This document shows positions 51,889-61,157 of a DNA stretch of 64,000 nt, piece by piece (position 1 is the stretch's first letter; every line of letters begins with the position of its first letter). The DNA is from Stenotrophomonas sp. WZN-1. GTDB lineage: Bacteria > Pseudomonadota > Gammaproteobacteria > Xanthomonadales > Xanthomonadaceae. Both the position numbers and the translations under genes were made by a program. The notes under the pieces are model-generated. The model saw only the letters and a program-made list of their open reading frames with translations. It had not been told where the DNA came from and did not search any database. The DNA lies in NCBI RefSeq assembly GCF_002192255.1, contig NZ_CP021768.1, forward strand, positions 316,001 through 380,000. Direction: 5' to 3'.

Positions 51889-53942
51889 GCGCCGAATACC
51901 AGGACAAGAAGGAGGTCGATCAGCTTGATCGCCGCGAACGGCAGCAGTACGCCGCCGAGGCCGTACACCAGCATGTTCCGGCGCAGCAGCGCGGTGGCGG
52001 TGGCCGGCCGGAAGCGCACGCCACGCAGGGCGAGCGGGATCAGGGCGGGAATCACCAGGGCGTTGAAGATCAGCGCCGCCAGCACCGCGTTGCGCGGGCT
52101 CGACAGCTGCATCACGTTCAGTGCGGCCATGGCCGGCACGGCCGCAGCGAACAGCGCCGGCAGGATCGCGAAGTACTTGGAGACGTCGTTGGCCAGCGAG
52201 AAGGTGGTCAGCGCGCCGCGGGTGATCAGCTGCTGCTTGCCCACTTCCACCACCGCCAGCAGCTTGGCTGGGTCCGAATCGAGGTCGACCATGTTGCCGG
52301 CCTCCTTCGCCGCCTGCGTGCCGGAGTTCATCGCCAGGCCGATGTCGGCCTGTGCCAGCGCCGGGGCGTCGTTGGTGCCATCGCCGACCATCGCCACCAG
52401 GCGGCCGCCGGCCTGCTCCTGGCGGATGCGCGCCAGCTTGTCTTCCGGACGGGCTTCGGCGATGTAGTCATCAACGCCGGCCTCGGCCGCGATGGCGGCG
52501 GCGGTCAGCGGGTTGTCGCCGGTGATCATCACCGTGCGGATACCCATCGCCCGCAGCTGCGCGAACTTTTCGCGCATGCCGTGCTTGACCACGTCCGACA
52601 GCTCGATCACGCCCAGCACATGGCGGCCCTCGGCCACCACCAGCGGGGTGGCACCATTGCGCGCGACCTGCTCGACGCGTCCGGCCAGTTCAGCCGGCAC
52701 GCTGCCGCCCAACGCCTGCACGTGGGCACGGATCGCATCGGCGGCGCCCTTGCGGATCTGCCGGCCATGTTCCAGATCCACGCCAGACATGCGGGTCTGC
52801 GCACTGAAGGCCAGGTACTCGGCATGGTCCGGCTCGGCGGTGGCGCAGCCCTGTTCGCGCGCCAGGCGCACGATCGACTTCCCTTCCGGGGTCGGGTCGG
52901 CCAGCGAGGACAGCAGCGCCGCCTCGCGCAGCTGGCTGGCGTCGATGCCGGCCAGCGGATGGAAGTGGCTGGCCTGGCGGTCGCCGTAGGTAATGGTGCC
53001 GGTCTTGTCGAGCAGCAGCACGTCGACGTCGCCGGCCACTTCCACCGCCTTGCCCGACTTGGCCAGCACGTTGGCGGCCAGCGCTCGGTTCATGCCGGCG
53101 ATGCCGATGGCCGGCAGCAGGCCGCCGATGGTGGTCGGGATCAGGCACACCAGCAGCGCGATCAGCAGCAGCGGATCGACCTTGACGCCGACGGCGGCAC
53201 CAATGGCCGGCAACGTGGCCACCACCACCAGGAAGGTCAGCGTCATTGCCGCCAGCAGCAGGGTCAGCGCGATTTCGTTGGGGGTCTTCTGGCGGTTGGC
53301 ACCTTCCACCAGCGCGATCATCCGGTCCAGGAAGCTGTGGCCCGGCTCGGCGGTTACCCGCACGATGATCTGGTCAGACAGCACCTTGGTGCCGCCGATC
53401 ACGCCGGAGCGGTCGGTGCCGGCCTCGCGCAGCACCGGCGCCGATTCGCCGGTCACTGCCGCTTCGTTGATGGTGGCCAGGCCCTGCACGATCTCGCCAT
53501 CGGCCGGCACCAGCTCACCGGCACTGACGATCACATGGTCGCCCGGGCGCAGCTCGGCGGCCGGCAGCTGGGCTTCTGCGGCACCCGGCTGCGGCGCCGC
53601 CAGCCGGCGTGCCACCAGGTCCTGGCGGGCACGGCGCAGCGAGGCGGCTTGTCCACGACCACGCGCTTCGGCCACGGCTTCGGCGAAGTTGCCGAACAGC
53701 ACGGTCACCAGCAGGATCGCGGTCACCGCCAGGCCGAAGCCCAGCGGCGCATTGCCGGTCAGGGTGACGATCGCGGCGACGATCGTGCCGGCCATCACCA
53801 CCGCCATCACCGGGCTGCGCACCAGATGCATCGGCGACAGCTTGCGCACCGCTTCGACCAGCGCACGGCGCAGGCCGGCGCCATCAAGCAGGGCGGGGCG
53901 CGGTGCATGGGTACTACGGGTTGAACTTGCTTGGGTACTCAT
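51885..53942 (-). CDS. kdpB: K+-transporting P-type ATPase subunit B
   Basis: A 685-residue P-type ATPase that hydrolyses ATP to drive K+ through KdpA. The phosphorylation motif DKTGTIT starts at Asp312; TGES lies in the actuator domain ([11 protein letters not shown]), and [18 protein letters not shown] is the hinge motif. Seven helices are expected. It begins 10 bp after kdpA and overlaps kdpC by 4 bp, as part of kdpFABC. Confidence 0.96.
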   Translation of the reverse strand: MSTQASSTRSTHAPRPALLDGAGLRRALVEAVRKLSPMHLVRSPVMAVVMAGTIVAAIVTLTGNAPLGFGLAVTAILLVTVLFGNFAEAVAEARGRGQAASLRRARQDLVARRLAAPQPGAAEAQLPAAELRPGDHVIVSAGELVPADGEIVQGLATINEAAVTGESAPVLREAGTDRSGVIGGTKVLSDQIIVRVTAEPGHSFLDRMIALVEGANRQKTPNEIALTLLLAAMTLTFLVVVATLPAIGAAVGVKVDPLLLIALLVCLIPTTIGGLLPAIGIAGMNRALAANVLAKSGKAVEVAGDVDVLLLDKTGTITYGDRQASHFHPLAGIDASQLREAALLSSLADPTPEGKSIVRLAREQGCATAEPDHAEYLAFSAQTRMSGVDLEHGRQIRKGAADAIRAHVQALGGSVPAELAGRVEQVARNGATPLVVAEGRHVLGVIELSDVVKHGMREKFAQLRAMGIRTVMITGDNPLTAAAIAAEAGVDDYIAEARPEDKLARIRQEQAGGRLVAMVGDGTNDAPALAQADIGLAMNSGTQAAKEAGNMVDLDSDPAKLLAVVEVGKQQLITRGALTTFSLANDVSKYFAILPALFAAAVPAMAALNVMQLSSPRNAVLAALIFNALVIPALIPLALRGVRFRPATATALLRRNMLVYGLGGVLLPFAAIKLIDLLLVLVFGA

Positions 53943-53952
53943 CAGGGTGTCC

Positions 53953-55662
53953 TTAGTGCAGTCCCAGGCTCAGGTGGTCGGCGATCGGGCCGAGTACCAG
54001 CGCCGGCATGAACTGCAGCACGGTCAGGATGACGATCACCGAGACCAGGGTCAGGGCGAAGGTCGGGGTTTCGATCTGCAGGCTGCCGGCAGACTCCGGG
54101 GCCTGGCGCTTGGCAGCCAGCTGTGCGGCCACTACCAGCGGAATGATCAGCAGCGGGAAGCGGCCCAGCAGCAGTACCAGCGAGCAGCTCAGGTTCCACC
54201 ACAGCGTGGCGTCACCCAGCCCTTCGAAGCCCGAACCGTTGTTGGCGTAGGCCGAGACATACTCGTAGAAGACCTGGCTGATGCCATGGAAGCCGGGGTT
54301 GGAGGTGCCTGCCAGGCCGGGCACGGCCAGGGTGATCGCAGTGAACACCAGCAGGGTGATCGGCTGCAGCAGTACCAGCAGGGCCAGCAGGCGCACCTGT
54401 GGCGTCTCCAGCTTGCGGCCGAACAGTTCCGGCGTACGCCCGGTCATCAACCCGGCCAGGAACACGCCCAGCAGCAGGTACACGATGAACTGCTGCAGGC
54501 CGCAGCCAATGCCGCCCCAGATCGCGCTGACCAGCATGTTGACCATCGCGATGCCGCCACTCAGCGGCGCCAGCGAGTCATGCATGCCGTTGACCGAGCC
54601 GTTGGAGACCTGAGTGGTCACCGCCGCCCACAGCGCAGTGCCGTCGGCGCCGAAGCGCACCTCCTTGCCTTCCATCAGCAGCGGCGTGGCGGCGCTGGCG
54701 CTATGCCCTTCGCTCCACATCATCGCGCCGGTGGACAGCAGCGACATGCCCAGCATGCAGCTGAACACCAGGGCGCCGAAGCGACGCCGGCCGGTGAACG
54801 CGCCGATCATGAAGATCACCGCCATCGGCACCAGCAGGATGCCAACGATTTCCAGCGCGTTTGACAGCGGGGTCGGGTTCTCCAGCGGGAAGCTGCTGTT
54901 CGGGCCGTACCAGCCGCCACCATTGGCTCCCAGCTGCTTGGCCGCGACCATCGCCGCCACCGGGCCCAGCGGCAGCTTCTGTTCGGCCATGCCGGCGCTG
55001 GCATCGATCGGCGTGGCCCGTGGGCCACCGGCCATCGTCGACGGCACGCCCTGGCTGGTCAGCAGCAGGGTCCATACCAGGCACAGCGGCAGCAGGAAGC
55101 GCACGCACAGGCGCACCACGTCCACATAGTAGTTGCCTACCGCCACCTGGCGGTCATCGCCGCTGCCGGTGGCCGCCGCAGCCTGCGGCGCACGCGAGAA
55201 CAACGCGCGCAGGGTCGCCACCGCCAGCGCCAGGCCCATCATCGGCGTCACCACCTGCAGGCCGGTGATGCCGGTCATCTGCGAGAGGTAGGACAGCTGC
55301 GCCTGGCCCGAATAATGCTGCTGGTTGGTGTTGGTCAGGAACGAGATCATCGTGTGCAGCGCGGTGTCCCAGCGCATGTTCGGGATCTGGTCCGGGTTCA
55401 GTGGCAACCAGGCCTGGGTCATGAACACCGCCTGGGTCAGCACCGCGACCACCACGTTGCTCAGCACGAAGGCCAGCACATAGCCGCGCCAGGACATCGC
55501 GCGTGAAGGATCGACGCCGAACACCTTGTACAACGGCTTTTCGATCCAGTGGAACAGCACGTCGACCTTCATCGGCGTGCCGCGCATCACGCGCGCCAGA
55601 TACAGGCCCAGCGGCCACGCCAGCAGCAGGCTGGCAGCAATAATCACAAGCATCTCAGTCAT
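53953..55662 (-). CDS. kdpA: K+-transporting ATPase subunit A
   Basis: A 569-residue, ten-helix channel-like subunit that selects K+. Its four selectivity-filter repeats are visible, including [33 protein letters not shown] and [11 protein letters not shown]. KdpA proteins usually have 555-600 residues. ATG at 55662 lies 12 bp after kdpF. It forms the translocation path with KdpB. Confidence 0.96.
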   Translation of the reverse strand: MTEMLVIIAASLLLAWPLGLYLARVMRGTPMKVDVLFHWIEKPLYKVFGVDPSRAMSWRGYVLAFVLSNVVVAVLTQAVFMTQAWLPLNPDQIPNMRWDTALHTMISFLTNTNQQHYSGQAQLSYLSQMTGITGLQVVTPMMGLALAVATLRALFSRAPQAAAATGSGDDRQVAVGNYYVDVVRLCVRFLLPLCLVWTLLLTSQGVPSTMAGGPRATPIDASAGMAEQKLPLGPVAAMVAAKQLGANGGGWYGPNSSFPLENPTPLSNALEIVGILLVPMAVIFMIGAFTGRRRFGALVFSCMLGMSLLSTGAMMWSEGHSASAATPLLMEGKEVRFGADGTALWAAVTTQVSNGSVNGMHDSLAPLSGGIAMVNMLVSAIWGGIGCGLQQFIVYLLLGVFLAGLMTGRTPELFGRKLETPQVRLLALLVLLQPITLLVFTAITLAVPGLAGTSNPGFHGISQVFYEYVSAYANNGSGFEGLGDATLWWNLSCSLVLLLGRFPLLIIPLVVAAQLAAKRQAPESAGSLQIETPTFALTLVSVIVILTVLQFMPALVLGPIADHLSLGLH

Positions 55663-55674
55663 GGCCGGCTCCGC

Positions 55675-55767
55675 TCAGAACGACTCGGGCCGCAGCACGA
55701 CATAAAGAAGATAGGCGGCGGCGACCAGCACCAGCACGCCACACAACAACGACAGCCAGGGGGACAT
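55675..55767 (-). CDS. kdpF: K+-transporting ATPase subunit F
   Basis: A 30-residue single-helix peptide, MSPWLSLLCGVLVLVAAAYL followed by LYVVLRPESF. Composition and the C-terminal RPE motif match KdpF, the small lipid-like stabiliser of the KdpFABC complex. It starts at the ATG at 55767 with AGGA about 10 bases upstream and ends 12 bp before kdpA. It is short enough to be missed by many gene finders. It is the first gene of the operon. Confidence 0.9.
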   Translation of the reverse strand: MSPWLSLLCGVLVLVAAAYLLYVVLRPESF

Positions 55768-55854
55768 TGCAATAGCGTCCTGGTGGAACCCCTCCACCTC
55801 AGGCCGTCATCGTCGTCCTGCCCCCCATAAACGCACTACGCGCCGGACCGGGCC

Positions 55855-55878
55855 GACGCGTAAAAAGTGCATAAATTC
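55855..55878 (-). promoter_or_regulatory. candidate KdpE operator upstream of kdpF
   Basis: On the minus strand GAATTTATGCACTTTTTACG, ending CGTC, resembles the AT-rich KdpE box of E. coli (a TTTATAC-TTTTTTTACA-type sequence) as recalled. It is followed by GC-rich DNA and lies about 90 bp before the kdpF start. Confidence 0.45.
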
Positions 55879-55941
55879 CGTCGGCCAAGCCGTAACCAGG
55901 CCACGGACAGCGTCGGGCCATGCCCGGCGGCAGCAGCGTCG

Positions 55942-56607
55942 TCAGCCCGCCGGGACCGCGGCCTGCGCCACGCCCTTCAGTTCGCGGTAGCGCTGCAGCG
56001 TACTGTCGATCTCGGCCTTCAGCGCCTGCTGCTGCTGCAGGAACCCGGCCTGCAGGCGCTGTTGCGCCTGCAGCTGCACGTGCCGCTGGCGGATCGCCTC
56101 GGCCTGCTTGTCGGCCACCTTGCCGCCAGCCAGTTCACGGTCACCGGCGGCCGACAGCAGCGCCACCAGCGATTCGCGCAGGCTGGTGACGTTGTACTCG
56201 GCGGTCTTCAGGTTGTTGTCCAGCACTTCCTGGCGTTCGGCGAACACCCGGCGCAGGTCATCCTCGCTGCCATAGGTGGACAGCATCGCCTGCTCGGTAC
56301 GCTGGCGGGTCTGCTCGGCCATCAGGTCCAGCTGCTGCTGCTGCGCCACGGTGCTGGCCGCGGCGCGCTCCTCGTCGGTCAACGCGCGCTGGACCTGCGC
56401 ATTGCGCAGGCCGCTTTTCGCGTTGAACTCCTCGCGGGCGTGATTGACCGCATCGGCCGGCAGCGAATCACTGCAGATCCGCTCCTTGCCCTCGTTCCAG
56501 CAGTACAGCTTCTTTTCCACCTTGCCGCCGTCGCGCGACTGCGCCGGTACGGTGAACGGCACGGCCAGCAGCAGGCCGGCAAAGAGAACAGCAGGAACTC
56601 GGGACAT
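55942..56607 (-). CDS. exported coiled-coil protein, unknown function
   Basis: A 221-residue periplasmic protein. A signal peptide (1-22, ending VPAQS) is followed by a short Cys-containing segment (KLYCWNEGKERICSDSLP), which resembles the DUF4124-like start of other Xanthomonadaceae proteins and could form a disulfide. Residues 70-210 are a long Gln-rich coiled coil (AQQQQLDLMAEQTRQRTEQ; LQAQQRLQAGFLQQQQALKA). Function unknown. It lies 18 bp after pyrE on the same strand and is probably cotranscribed. A GCCGGGC-type REP core is just downstream at 55911-55930. Confidence 0.75.
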   Translation of the reverse strand: MSRVPAVLFAGLLLAVPFTVPAQSRDGGKVEKKLYCWNEGKERICSDSLPADAVNHAREEFNAKSGLRNAQVQRALTDEERAAASTVAQQQQLDLMAEQTRQRTEQAMLSTYGSEDDLRRVFAERQEVLDNNLKTAEYNVTSLRESLVALLSAAGDRELAGGKVADKQAEAIRQRHVQLQAQQRLQAGFLQQQQALKAEIDSTLQRYRELKGVAQAAVPAG

Positions 56608-56625
56608 GACCTTTCCCCTGGTCGG

Positions 56626-57285
56626 TCAGCGGATCGAACGGACGCCGTACTGGGCCCGGTAGGCTTCCAGCGGCTGCCGGTAACCGACAAGTTCCGGGTT
56701 GCCGGAGGCGAAATCAAGCAGATCGGCCAGCGATGCCACGGCGATCACCGGAATGCCGGCCTCTTCGGCCACCGATTGCGCCGCCGAGCGACGGTCGGTT
56801 TCCGAGGCGATTTCCTGGCGATCCAGGGCCACCACGATGCCGGCCGGAGTGCCGCCGGCGGCGCGGATGATGCCCAGCGCTTCGCGGATCGCAGTACCGG
56901 CAGTGATCACGTCATCAACGATCAGCACGCGCTTGCCATTCATGTCGGCGCCGATCAGCTGGCCGCCTTCGCCATGGTCCTTGGCTTCCTTGCGGTTGAA
57001 CGACAGCGGCAGGTCGCGGCCACGCTGGGCCAGCTCGCAGGCCATCGCGGTAGCCAGCGGAATGCCCTTGTAGGCCGGGCCGAACACCACGTCGTACTTG
57101 ATCCCGGTGGCATCGATGGCATCGGCGTAGCACGCGCCGAGCTGCGACAGCAGCGAACCGGAGTCGAAACGACCGGCGTTGAAGAAATAGGGGCTCAGTC
57201 GGCCGGACTTGAGGGTGAACTGCCCGAAGCGCAGGGCGTCGGCAGTCAGGGCCAGCTGCAGGAAACGGTGGCGGTGGTCGCTCAT
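56626..57285 (-). CDS. pyrE: orotate phosphoribosyltransferase
   Basis: A 219-residue enzyme that makes OMP from orotate and PRPP in pyrimidine synthesis. The PRPP loop is VLIVDDVITAGTA (120-132); the flexible catalytic loop NRKEAKDHGEGG is at 97-108; FFNAG (34-38) binds orotate. ATG at 57285 begins the normal N-terminus (MSDHRHRFLQLA). It is divergent from xth, a very common pairing in gammaproteobacteria, with about 160 bp between. Confidence 0.96.
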   Translation of the reverse strand: MSDHRHRFLQLALTADALRFGQFTLKSGRLSPYFFNAGRFDSGSLLSQLGACYADAIDATGIKYDVVFGPAYKGIPLATAMACELAQRGRDLPLSFNRKEAKDHGEGGQLIGADMNGKRVLIVDDVITAGTAIREALGIIRAAGGTPAGIVVALDRQEIASETDRRSAAQSVAEEAGIPVIAVASLADLLDFASGNPELVGYRQPLEAYRAQYGVRSIR

Positions 57286-57447
57286 CAAAACTCGATTCAT
57301 CTTCATTTGGAGCACAAATCCTAATCCAGCTGGGCGTTTTGCGCTCGTCCAGCCCCGTGTGAAGCCCGTCCAGGCCCGGCCCGGCGGACTGCGCAGCCCT
57401 GCGGGCAACCGGTATGCTTGCCCGGTTTACCGCCGCAGGTCCCCCGC

Positions 57448-58248
57448 ATGCGCATCATCAGTTTCAACGCCAATGGCATCCGTTCCGCCGCAACCAAGGG
57501 CTTCCTCGACTGGTTCCGTGCCCAGGACGCCGACGTCCTGTGCATCCAGGAAACCAAGGCCCAGGAAGACCAGCTGACCGACCCGATGTTCCGTCCGGAC
57601 GGCCACCACTGCTTCTACCGCGACGCCATCACCAAGAAGGGCTACAGCGGCGTGGCGATCTACAGCAAGCGCGAGCCGGACCAGGTCATCACCTCGCTGG
57701 GCTGGGCCCCGTTCGACGACGAAGGCCGCTACATCGAGGCGCGCTACGGCAACCTCAGCGTGGTCTCCTTCTACATCCCGTCGGGCAGCTCGGGCGACCT
57801 GCGCCAGGGCTTCAAGTTCGAAGTGATGGAATGGCTGCGGCCGATCCTCGAGGAATGGGCGCGCAGCGGCCGCGACTACGTGCTGTGCGGCGACTGGAAC
57901 ATCGTGCGTTCGGCGCTGGACATCAAGAACTGGAAGTCCAACCAGAAGAACTCCGGCTGCCTGCCGGAAGAGCGCGACTGGCTCAACGCCCTGTGTGCCG
58001 ACCACGGCCAGGCCACCGATGTCGCCGCCGGCCGTGGCTGGGCTGACGCTTACCGCCTGCTCAACCCCACCGGCGAGGACTACACCTGGTGGAGCAACCG
58101 TGGCGCGGCCCGCGCCAACAATGTCGGTTGGCGCATCGACTACCAGTTCATCACCCCGGGCCTGCGTGACCGCCTGCGCAGCTGCTCGATCTACCGCGAC
58201 GAGCGCTTCTCCGACCACGCCCCGTTCATCGTGGACTACGACCTGTGA
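57448..58248 (+). CDS. xth: exodeoxyribonuclease III
   Basis: A 266-residue AP endonuclease/exonuclease III of the ExoA type that works in base-excision repair. Metal and catalytic residues are Asn7 (SFNANGIRSA), Glu35 (IQETKAQE), Asp/Asn in CGDWNI, and Asp256-His257 (SDHAP). ATG at 57448 gives the exact family start (MRIISFNANG). ampG begins with GTG overlapping its stop by 4 bp. Confidence 0.95.
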   Translation: MRIISFNANGIRSAATKGFLDWFRAQDADVLCIQETKAQEDQLTDPMFRPDGHHCFYRDAITKKGYSGVAIYSKREPDQVITSLGWAPFDDEGRYIEARYGNLSVVSFYIPSGSSGDLRQGFKFEVMEWLRPILEEWARSGRDYVLCGDWNIVRSALDIKNWKSNQKNSGCLPEERDWLNALCADHGQATDVAAGRGWADAYRLLNPTGEDYTWWSNRGAARANNVGWRIDYQFITPGLRDRLRSCSIYRDERFSDHAPFIVDYDL

Positions 58249-59549
58249 CCGAGGCCGCCACGCCGGCCAGCTACAAGGGCTGGGCAGGAATCAAGCGCGC
58301 CTTCGGTACCCCGTCGGCGCTGACCATGGCCATGCTCGGCTTCGGCAGTGGCCTGCCGTTCCTGCTGATCGCTTCGCAGACGCTGTCCACGCGCCTGCGC
58401 GACGTCGGCCTGGACCTGGGCAGCATCGGCCTGATCAGCCTGGCCAGCTTCTTCTACCTGCTCAAGTTCCTGTGGGCACCGCTGCTGGACCGCTATGCCT
58501 TCCCGCTGCTGGGCGGACTCGGCCGCCGCCGTTCGTGGCTGCTGGTGTCGCAGGCGCTGGTACTGGTCGGCCTGGTTGCACTGGCCTTCGTGCGGCCCGA
58601 ACAGGGGGTCTGGCCGCTGGTGATGTGGGTGCTGGTGGCGTCGTTCGCCGGCGCCACCCAGGACTCCGCCGTCGATGCCTATCGCATCGAGATCGCACCG
58701 CAGGCCGCCCAGGCGGCGCTCGCCGCCACCTATACGTTGGGCTACCGGATCGGCCTGATCCTGGCCGGTGCCGGCGCGCTCTACCTGGCGCAGTTCGAAG
58801 GCTGGATCGTCGCCTACCTGGCGATGGCCGCGCTGATGCTGCTGCCGATCGTCACCACCCTGCTGTGCGCCGAACCGGAGCGCCCGGCCACCGCCGTGCA
58901 GCGCCGCATCGACATTGCCGAAGCCTTCGTCCAACCCATCTCCAGCTTCTTTACCCGCAATGGTGTGGCACTGGCGCTGGCGCTGCTCGCATTTGTCGGG
59001 TTCTTCAAATTCCCCGATCAGGTCATTGGTGTGATGGCCGGGCCGTTCTATCTCGATTCGGGGTTTGACAAGGCCGACATCGCGACCGTGTCCAAGCTGT
59101 TCGGCGTGTGGATGGGGATCGGCGGTGCGTTCCTGGGCGGCATCGCGGTGGCCGCATTCGGCTTCCGCCGCATGCTGCTGGTGGCCGCATTGGGCGTGGC
59201 GCTGTCCAACCTTGCGTTCCTGCTGATGGCGCACAATCCGGGCAAGCTGTGGGCGTTCTATGCCGCGCTCAGCGCCGACAACCTGTTCCAGGGCTTTGCC
59301 GGCACCGTGCTGGTCGCCTTCATGTCGTCGCTGACCGACCGCAACTTCACCGCCACCCAGTACGCGTTGCTGGTGTCGCTAGCCAACCTGCCGGGCAAGT
59401 TCGTCGGCGGTGTCTCCGGCTACATCGTCGAAGCTACGTCCTACAGCACGTTCTTCATCCTCAGCTCGGTCACCGTGGTGCCGACCCTGCTGCTGCTGGC
59501 CTGGCTGTGGCCGCGGATCGCCGACCGCGGGCCGCCGCCGGTCGCCTGA
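58245..59549 (+). CDS. ampG: AmpG-type muropeptide permease
   Basis: A 434-residue MFS protein of the AmpG family with twelve or more helices. Typical segments are GFGSGLPFLLIASQTLSTRLRDVG, FLWAPLLDRY, FAGATQDSAVDAYRIE and FTATQYALLVSLANLPGKFVGG. AmpG imports anhydro-muropeptides from the periplasm during wall recycling, which also sets AmpR-controlled beta-lactamase induction in this genus. Some genomes hold several AmpG-like genes, so paralogy is possible. The start is GTG at 58245, overlapping the xth stop. Confidence 0.85.
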   Translation: MTEAATPASYKGWAGIKRAFGTPSALTMAMLGFGSGLPFLLIASQTLSTRLRDVGLDLGSIGLISLASFFYLLKFLWAPLLDRYAFPLLGGLGRRRSWLLVSQALVLVGLVALAFVRPEQGVWPLVMWVLVASFAGATQDSAVDAYRIEIAPQAAQAALAATYTLGYRIGLILAGAGALYLAQFEGWIVAYLAMAALMLLPIVTTLLCAEPERPATAVQRRIDIAEAFVQPISSFFTRNGVALALALLAFVGFFKFPDQVIGVMAGPFYLDSGFDKADIATVSKLFGVWMGIGGAFLGGIAVAAFGFRRMLLVAALGVALSNLAFLLMAHNPGKLWAFYAALSADNLFQGFAGTVLVAFMSSLTDRNFTATQYALLVSLANLPGKFVGGVSGYIVEATSYSTFFILSSVTVVPTLLLLAWLWPRIADRGPPPVA

Positions 59550-59627
59550 TTGCCTGCCCGCCCGGACTGCGGGATCATCGCCCCCGACGCGCCGAGGGGG
59601 CGGTGCCTTGCGAACGGGGAAGTGAGC

Positions 59628-59858
59628 ATGGCCGACGTTGTGCTGCGGGACCTGGACCCGCTGCTGCTGGAACGTATCCGACGTGTCGCGGTCGCCCGCG
59701 GCTGGACCCACGAACAGACCTGCGCCGCCTTGCTGGAGCAGGGGCTGTTCAGCAGTGAACTGGAGGTCCGCTCCGGCTTCGGCGATCCCGAAGTGGACGC
59801 GCTCTCCGACGCCATCGCTGCCCTCCAGGCCCTGCCCGCAGGGCAGGGCTTCGACTGA
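59628..59858 (+). CDS. small protein with ribbon-helix-helix-like N-terminus
   Basis: A 76-residue acidic protein. ADVVLRDLDPLLLERIRRVA followed by ARGWTHEQTCAALLEQGLF resembles the N-terminal ribbon-helix-helix of FitA-type antitoxins (strand, then two helices). The remaining 30 residues are acidic. No toxin-like PIN gene lies beside it. It may be a solitary DNA-binding protein or a remnant antitoxin. ATG at 59628 has GGGGA about 8 bases upstream. It follows ampG by 78 bp on the same strand. Confidence 0.65.
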   Translation: MADVVLRDLDPLLLERIRRVAVARGWTHEQTCAALLEQGLFSSELEVRSGFGDPEVDALSDAIAALQALPAGQGFD

Positions 59859-59887
59859 CCTGACACCTGGTTGCCGCGATACCTGCC

Positions 59888-59953
59888 CGCCGGGAATGGC
59901 CCGGCGCTACCGGGATGCTGTCGACGGGGTAGCGCCGGGTTATGCCCGGCGGA
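59888..59953. repeat. inverted pair of SMAG-type stem-loops
   Basis: CCGCCGGGAATGGCCCGGCG plus CTAC (59888-59911) and GTAG plus CGCCGGGTTATGCCCGGCGG (59929-59953) face away from each other's GTAG ends. They lie between convergent genes, 12 bp from the anmK stop. Confidence 0.8.
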
Positions 59954-59964
59954 TGTAGCTCCGC

Positions 59965-61092
59965 TCACGCCAGGTGGATCGCACCCAGGATCCGCGGGCC
60001 CGCCGCCCCGGTTACGCTCGGCAGGTTGCCGGCCAGCCCGTCCATCGTCCGCTGCGCCAGCCAGGCAAAGCCCATTGCCTCCACGTACTCCGGGTCAAGC
60101 CCATGCACCGCGCTGGACTCCACCTGCACCCCCGGCAGCCGCGCCGCCAGCCGCTTCATCAGCTGCCGGTTGCGCACCCCGCCGCCACAGACCAGCAGGC
60201 GCCGGGTCTGCGGCTGCTGCGCCAGCAGTGCATCGGCCACCGTCGCCACGGTCAGCTCCAGCAGAGTGGCCTGCACATCGGCAGCGGCGTACTCGCCTTC
60301 CTCCATCTGCGCCTCGGCCCAGGCCAGGTGGAACTGCTCGCGCCCGGTGCTCTTCGGCGGCGGCAGCGCGAACCACGGGTCCGAACGCCAGCCCGCCAGC
60401 AGGCCCTCGTCCACCGCGCCACTGGCCGCGTACGCGCCATCGGCATCGAAGGTACGGCCGGTATGGCGCTGGCACCAGGCATCCATCAGCGCATTGGCCG
60501 GGCCGGTATCGAAGCCCCGCACCGCGCCTTCGCGCGGGATCAGGGTCAGGTTGGCGATGCCGCCCAGGTTGAGCACCGCGCGGTCCTCATCGGCCGCGCC
60601 CAGCATGCCCAGGTGGAAGGCCGGCATCAGCGGCGCGCCATGGCCACCGGCTGCCACGTCGCGGCGGCGGAAGTCGGACACCGTGGTGATCCCGGTCAGT
60701 TCGGCAATGCGGTTGCCGTCGCCCAGCTGCACGGTGAAGGCGGGGTTGGCCAGCGGGCGGTGGCGCACGGTCTGGCCGTGCGAGCCGATCGCGCGCACCT
60801 GGCTGCGATCCACGCCGGCCTCGGCCAGCAGCTGGTTGGCGGCCCCGGCAAAGTTGATCGCGATCCGCGCGTCCAGCTCGCCGAGCTCCTCCAGCGAATC
60901 CAGCGGCCCGCCTTCGCCCAGCGCCACCAGCCGCGCGCGCAGCACCGGCTCCCAGCGGGCGGTCAGCCCATGCACGAAGCGGCAGCCACCACTGGCGGGG
61001 AACTGCACCAGTGCGGCATCGATGCCGTCGGCGCTGGTGCCCGACATCAGGCCAAGGTACAGGGGGGCATCGCTGTCGGCAGTCGTGTTCAT
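59965..61092 (-). CDS. anmK: anhydro-N-acetylmuramic acid kinase
   Basis: A 375-residue sugar kinase that turns anhydroMurNAc from wall recycling into MurNAc-6-P. Motifs include [16 protein letters not shown] (about 14-29), [34 protein letters not shown] (the ATP-binding GG) and [14 protein letters not shown]. Length matches the family. ATG at 61092 ([15 protein letters not shown]) was used; ATG at 61101 is possible. Both lie within 10 bp of a terminator T-run, leaving no room for a promoter or normal ribosome site. It is a functional partner of AmpG, encoded nearby on the other strand. Confidence 0.94.
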   Translation of the reverse strand: MNTTADSDAPLYLGLMSGTSADGIDAALVQFPASGGCRFVHGLTARWEPVLRARLVALGEGGPLDSLEELGELDARIAINFAGAANQLLAEAGVDRSQVRAIGSHGQTVRHRPLANPAFTVQLGDGNRIAELTGITTVSDFRRRDVAAGGHGAPLMPAFHLGMLGAADEDRAVLNLGGIANLTLIPREGAVRGFDTGPANALMDAWCQRHTGRTFDADGAYAASGAVDEGLLAGWRSDPWFALPPPKSTGREQFHLAWAEAQMEEGEYAAADVQATLLELTVATVADALLAQQPQTRRLLVCGGGVRNRQLMKRLAARLPGVQVESSAVHGLDPEYVEAMGFAWLAQRTMDGLAGNLPSVTGAAGPRILGAIHLA

Positions 61093-61101
61093 GGCAGGCA
61101 T

Positions 61102-61139
61102 AAAAAAAGGACGCGGCAAGCTTGGGCTGCCGCGTCCTT
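61102..61139 (-). terminator. rho-independent terminator between the M23 gene and anmK
   Basis: GGACGCGGCA / TGCCGCGTCC form a 10-bp perfect stem, followed on the minus strand by seven T residues (61102-61108). It lies 18 bp after the M23 peptidase stop and abuts the anmK start codon. Confidence 0.88.
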
Positions 61140-61157
61140 CTTCGTCAACGCAGGGGC

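Noticed and set aside
49600..53924. Two long plus-strand frames opposite kdpD, kdpC and kdpB
   Set aside because: Composition is rich in His, Arg and Gln with no domain, and the opposite strand encodes complete, well-known Kdp proteins.
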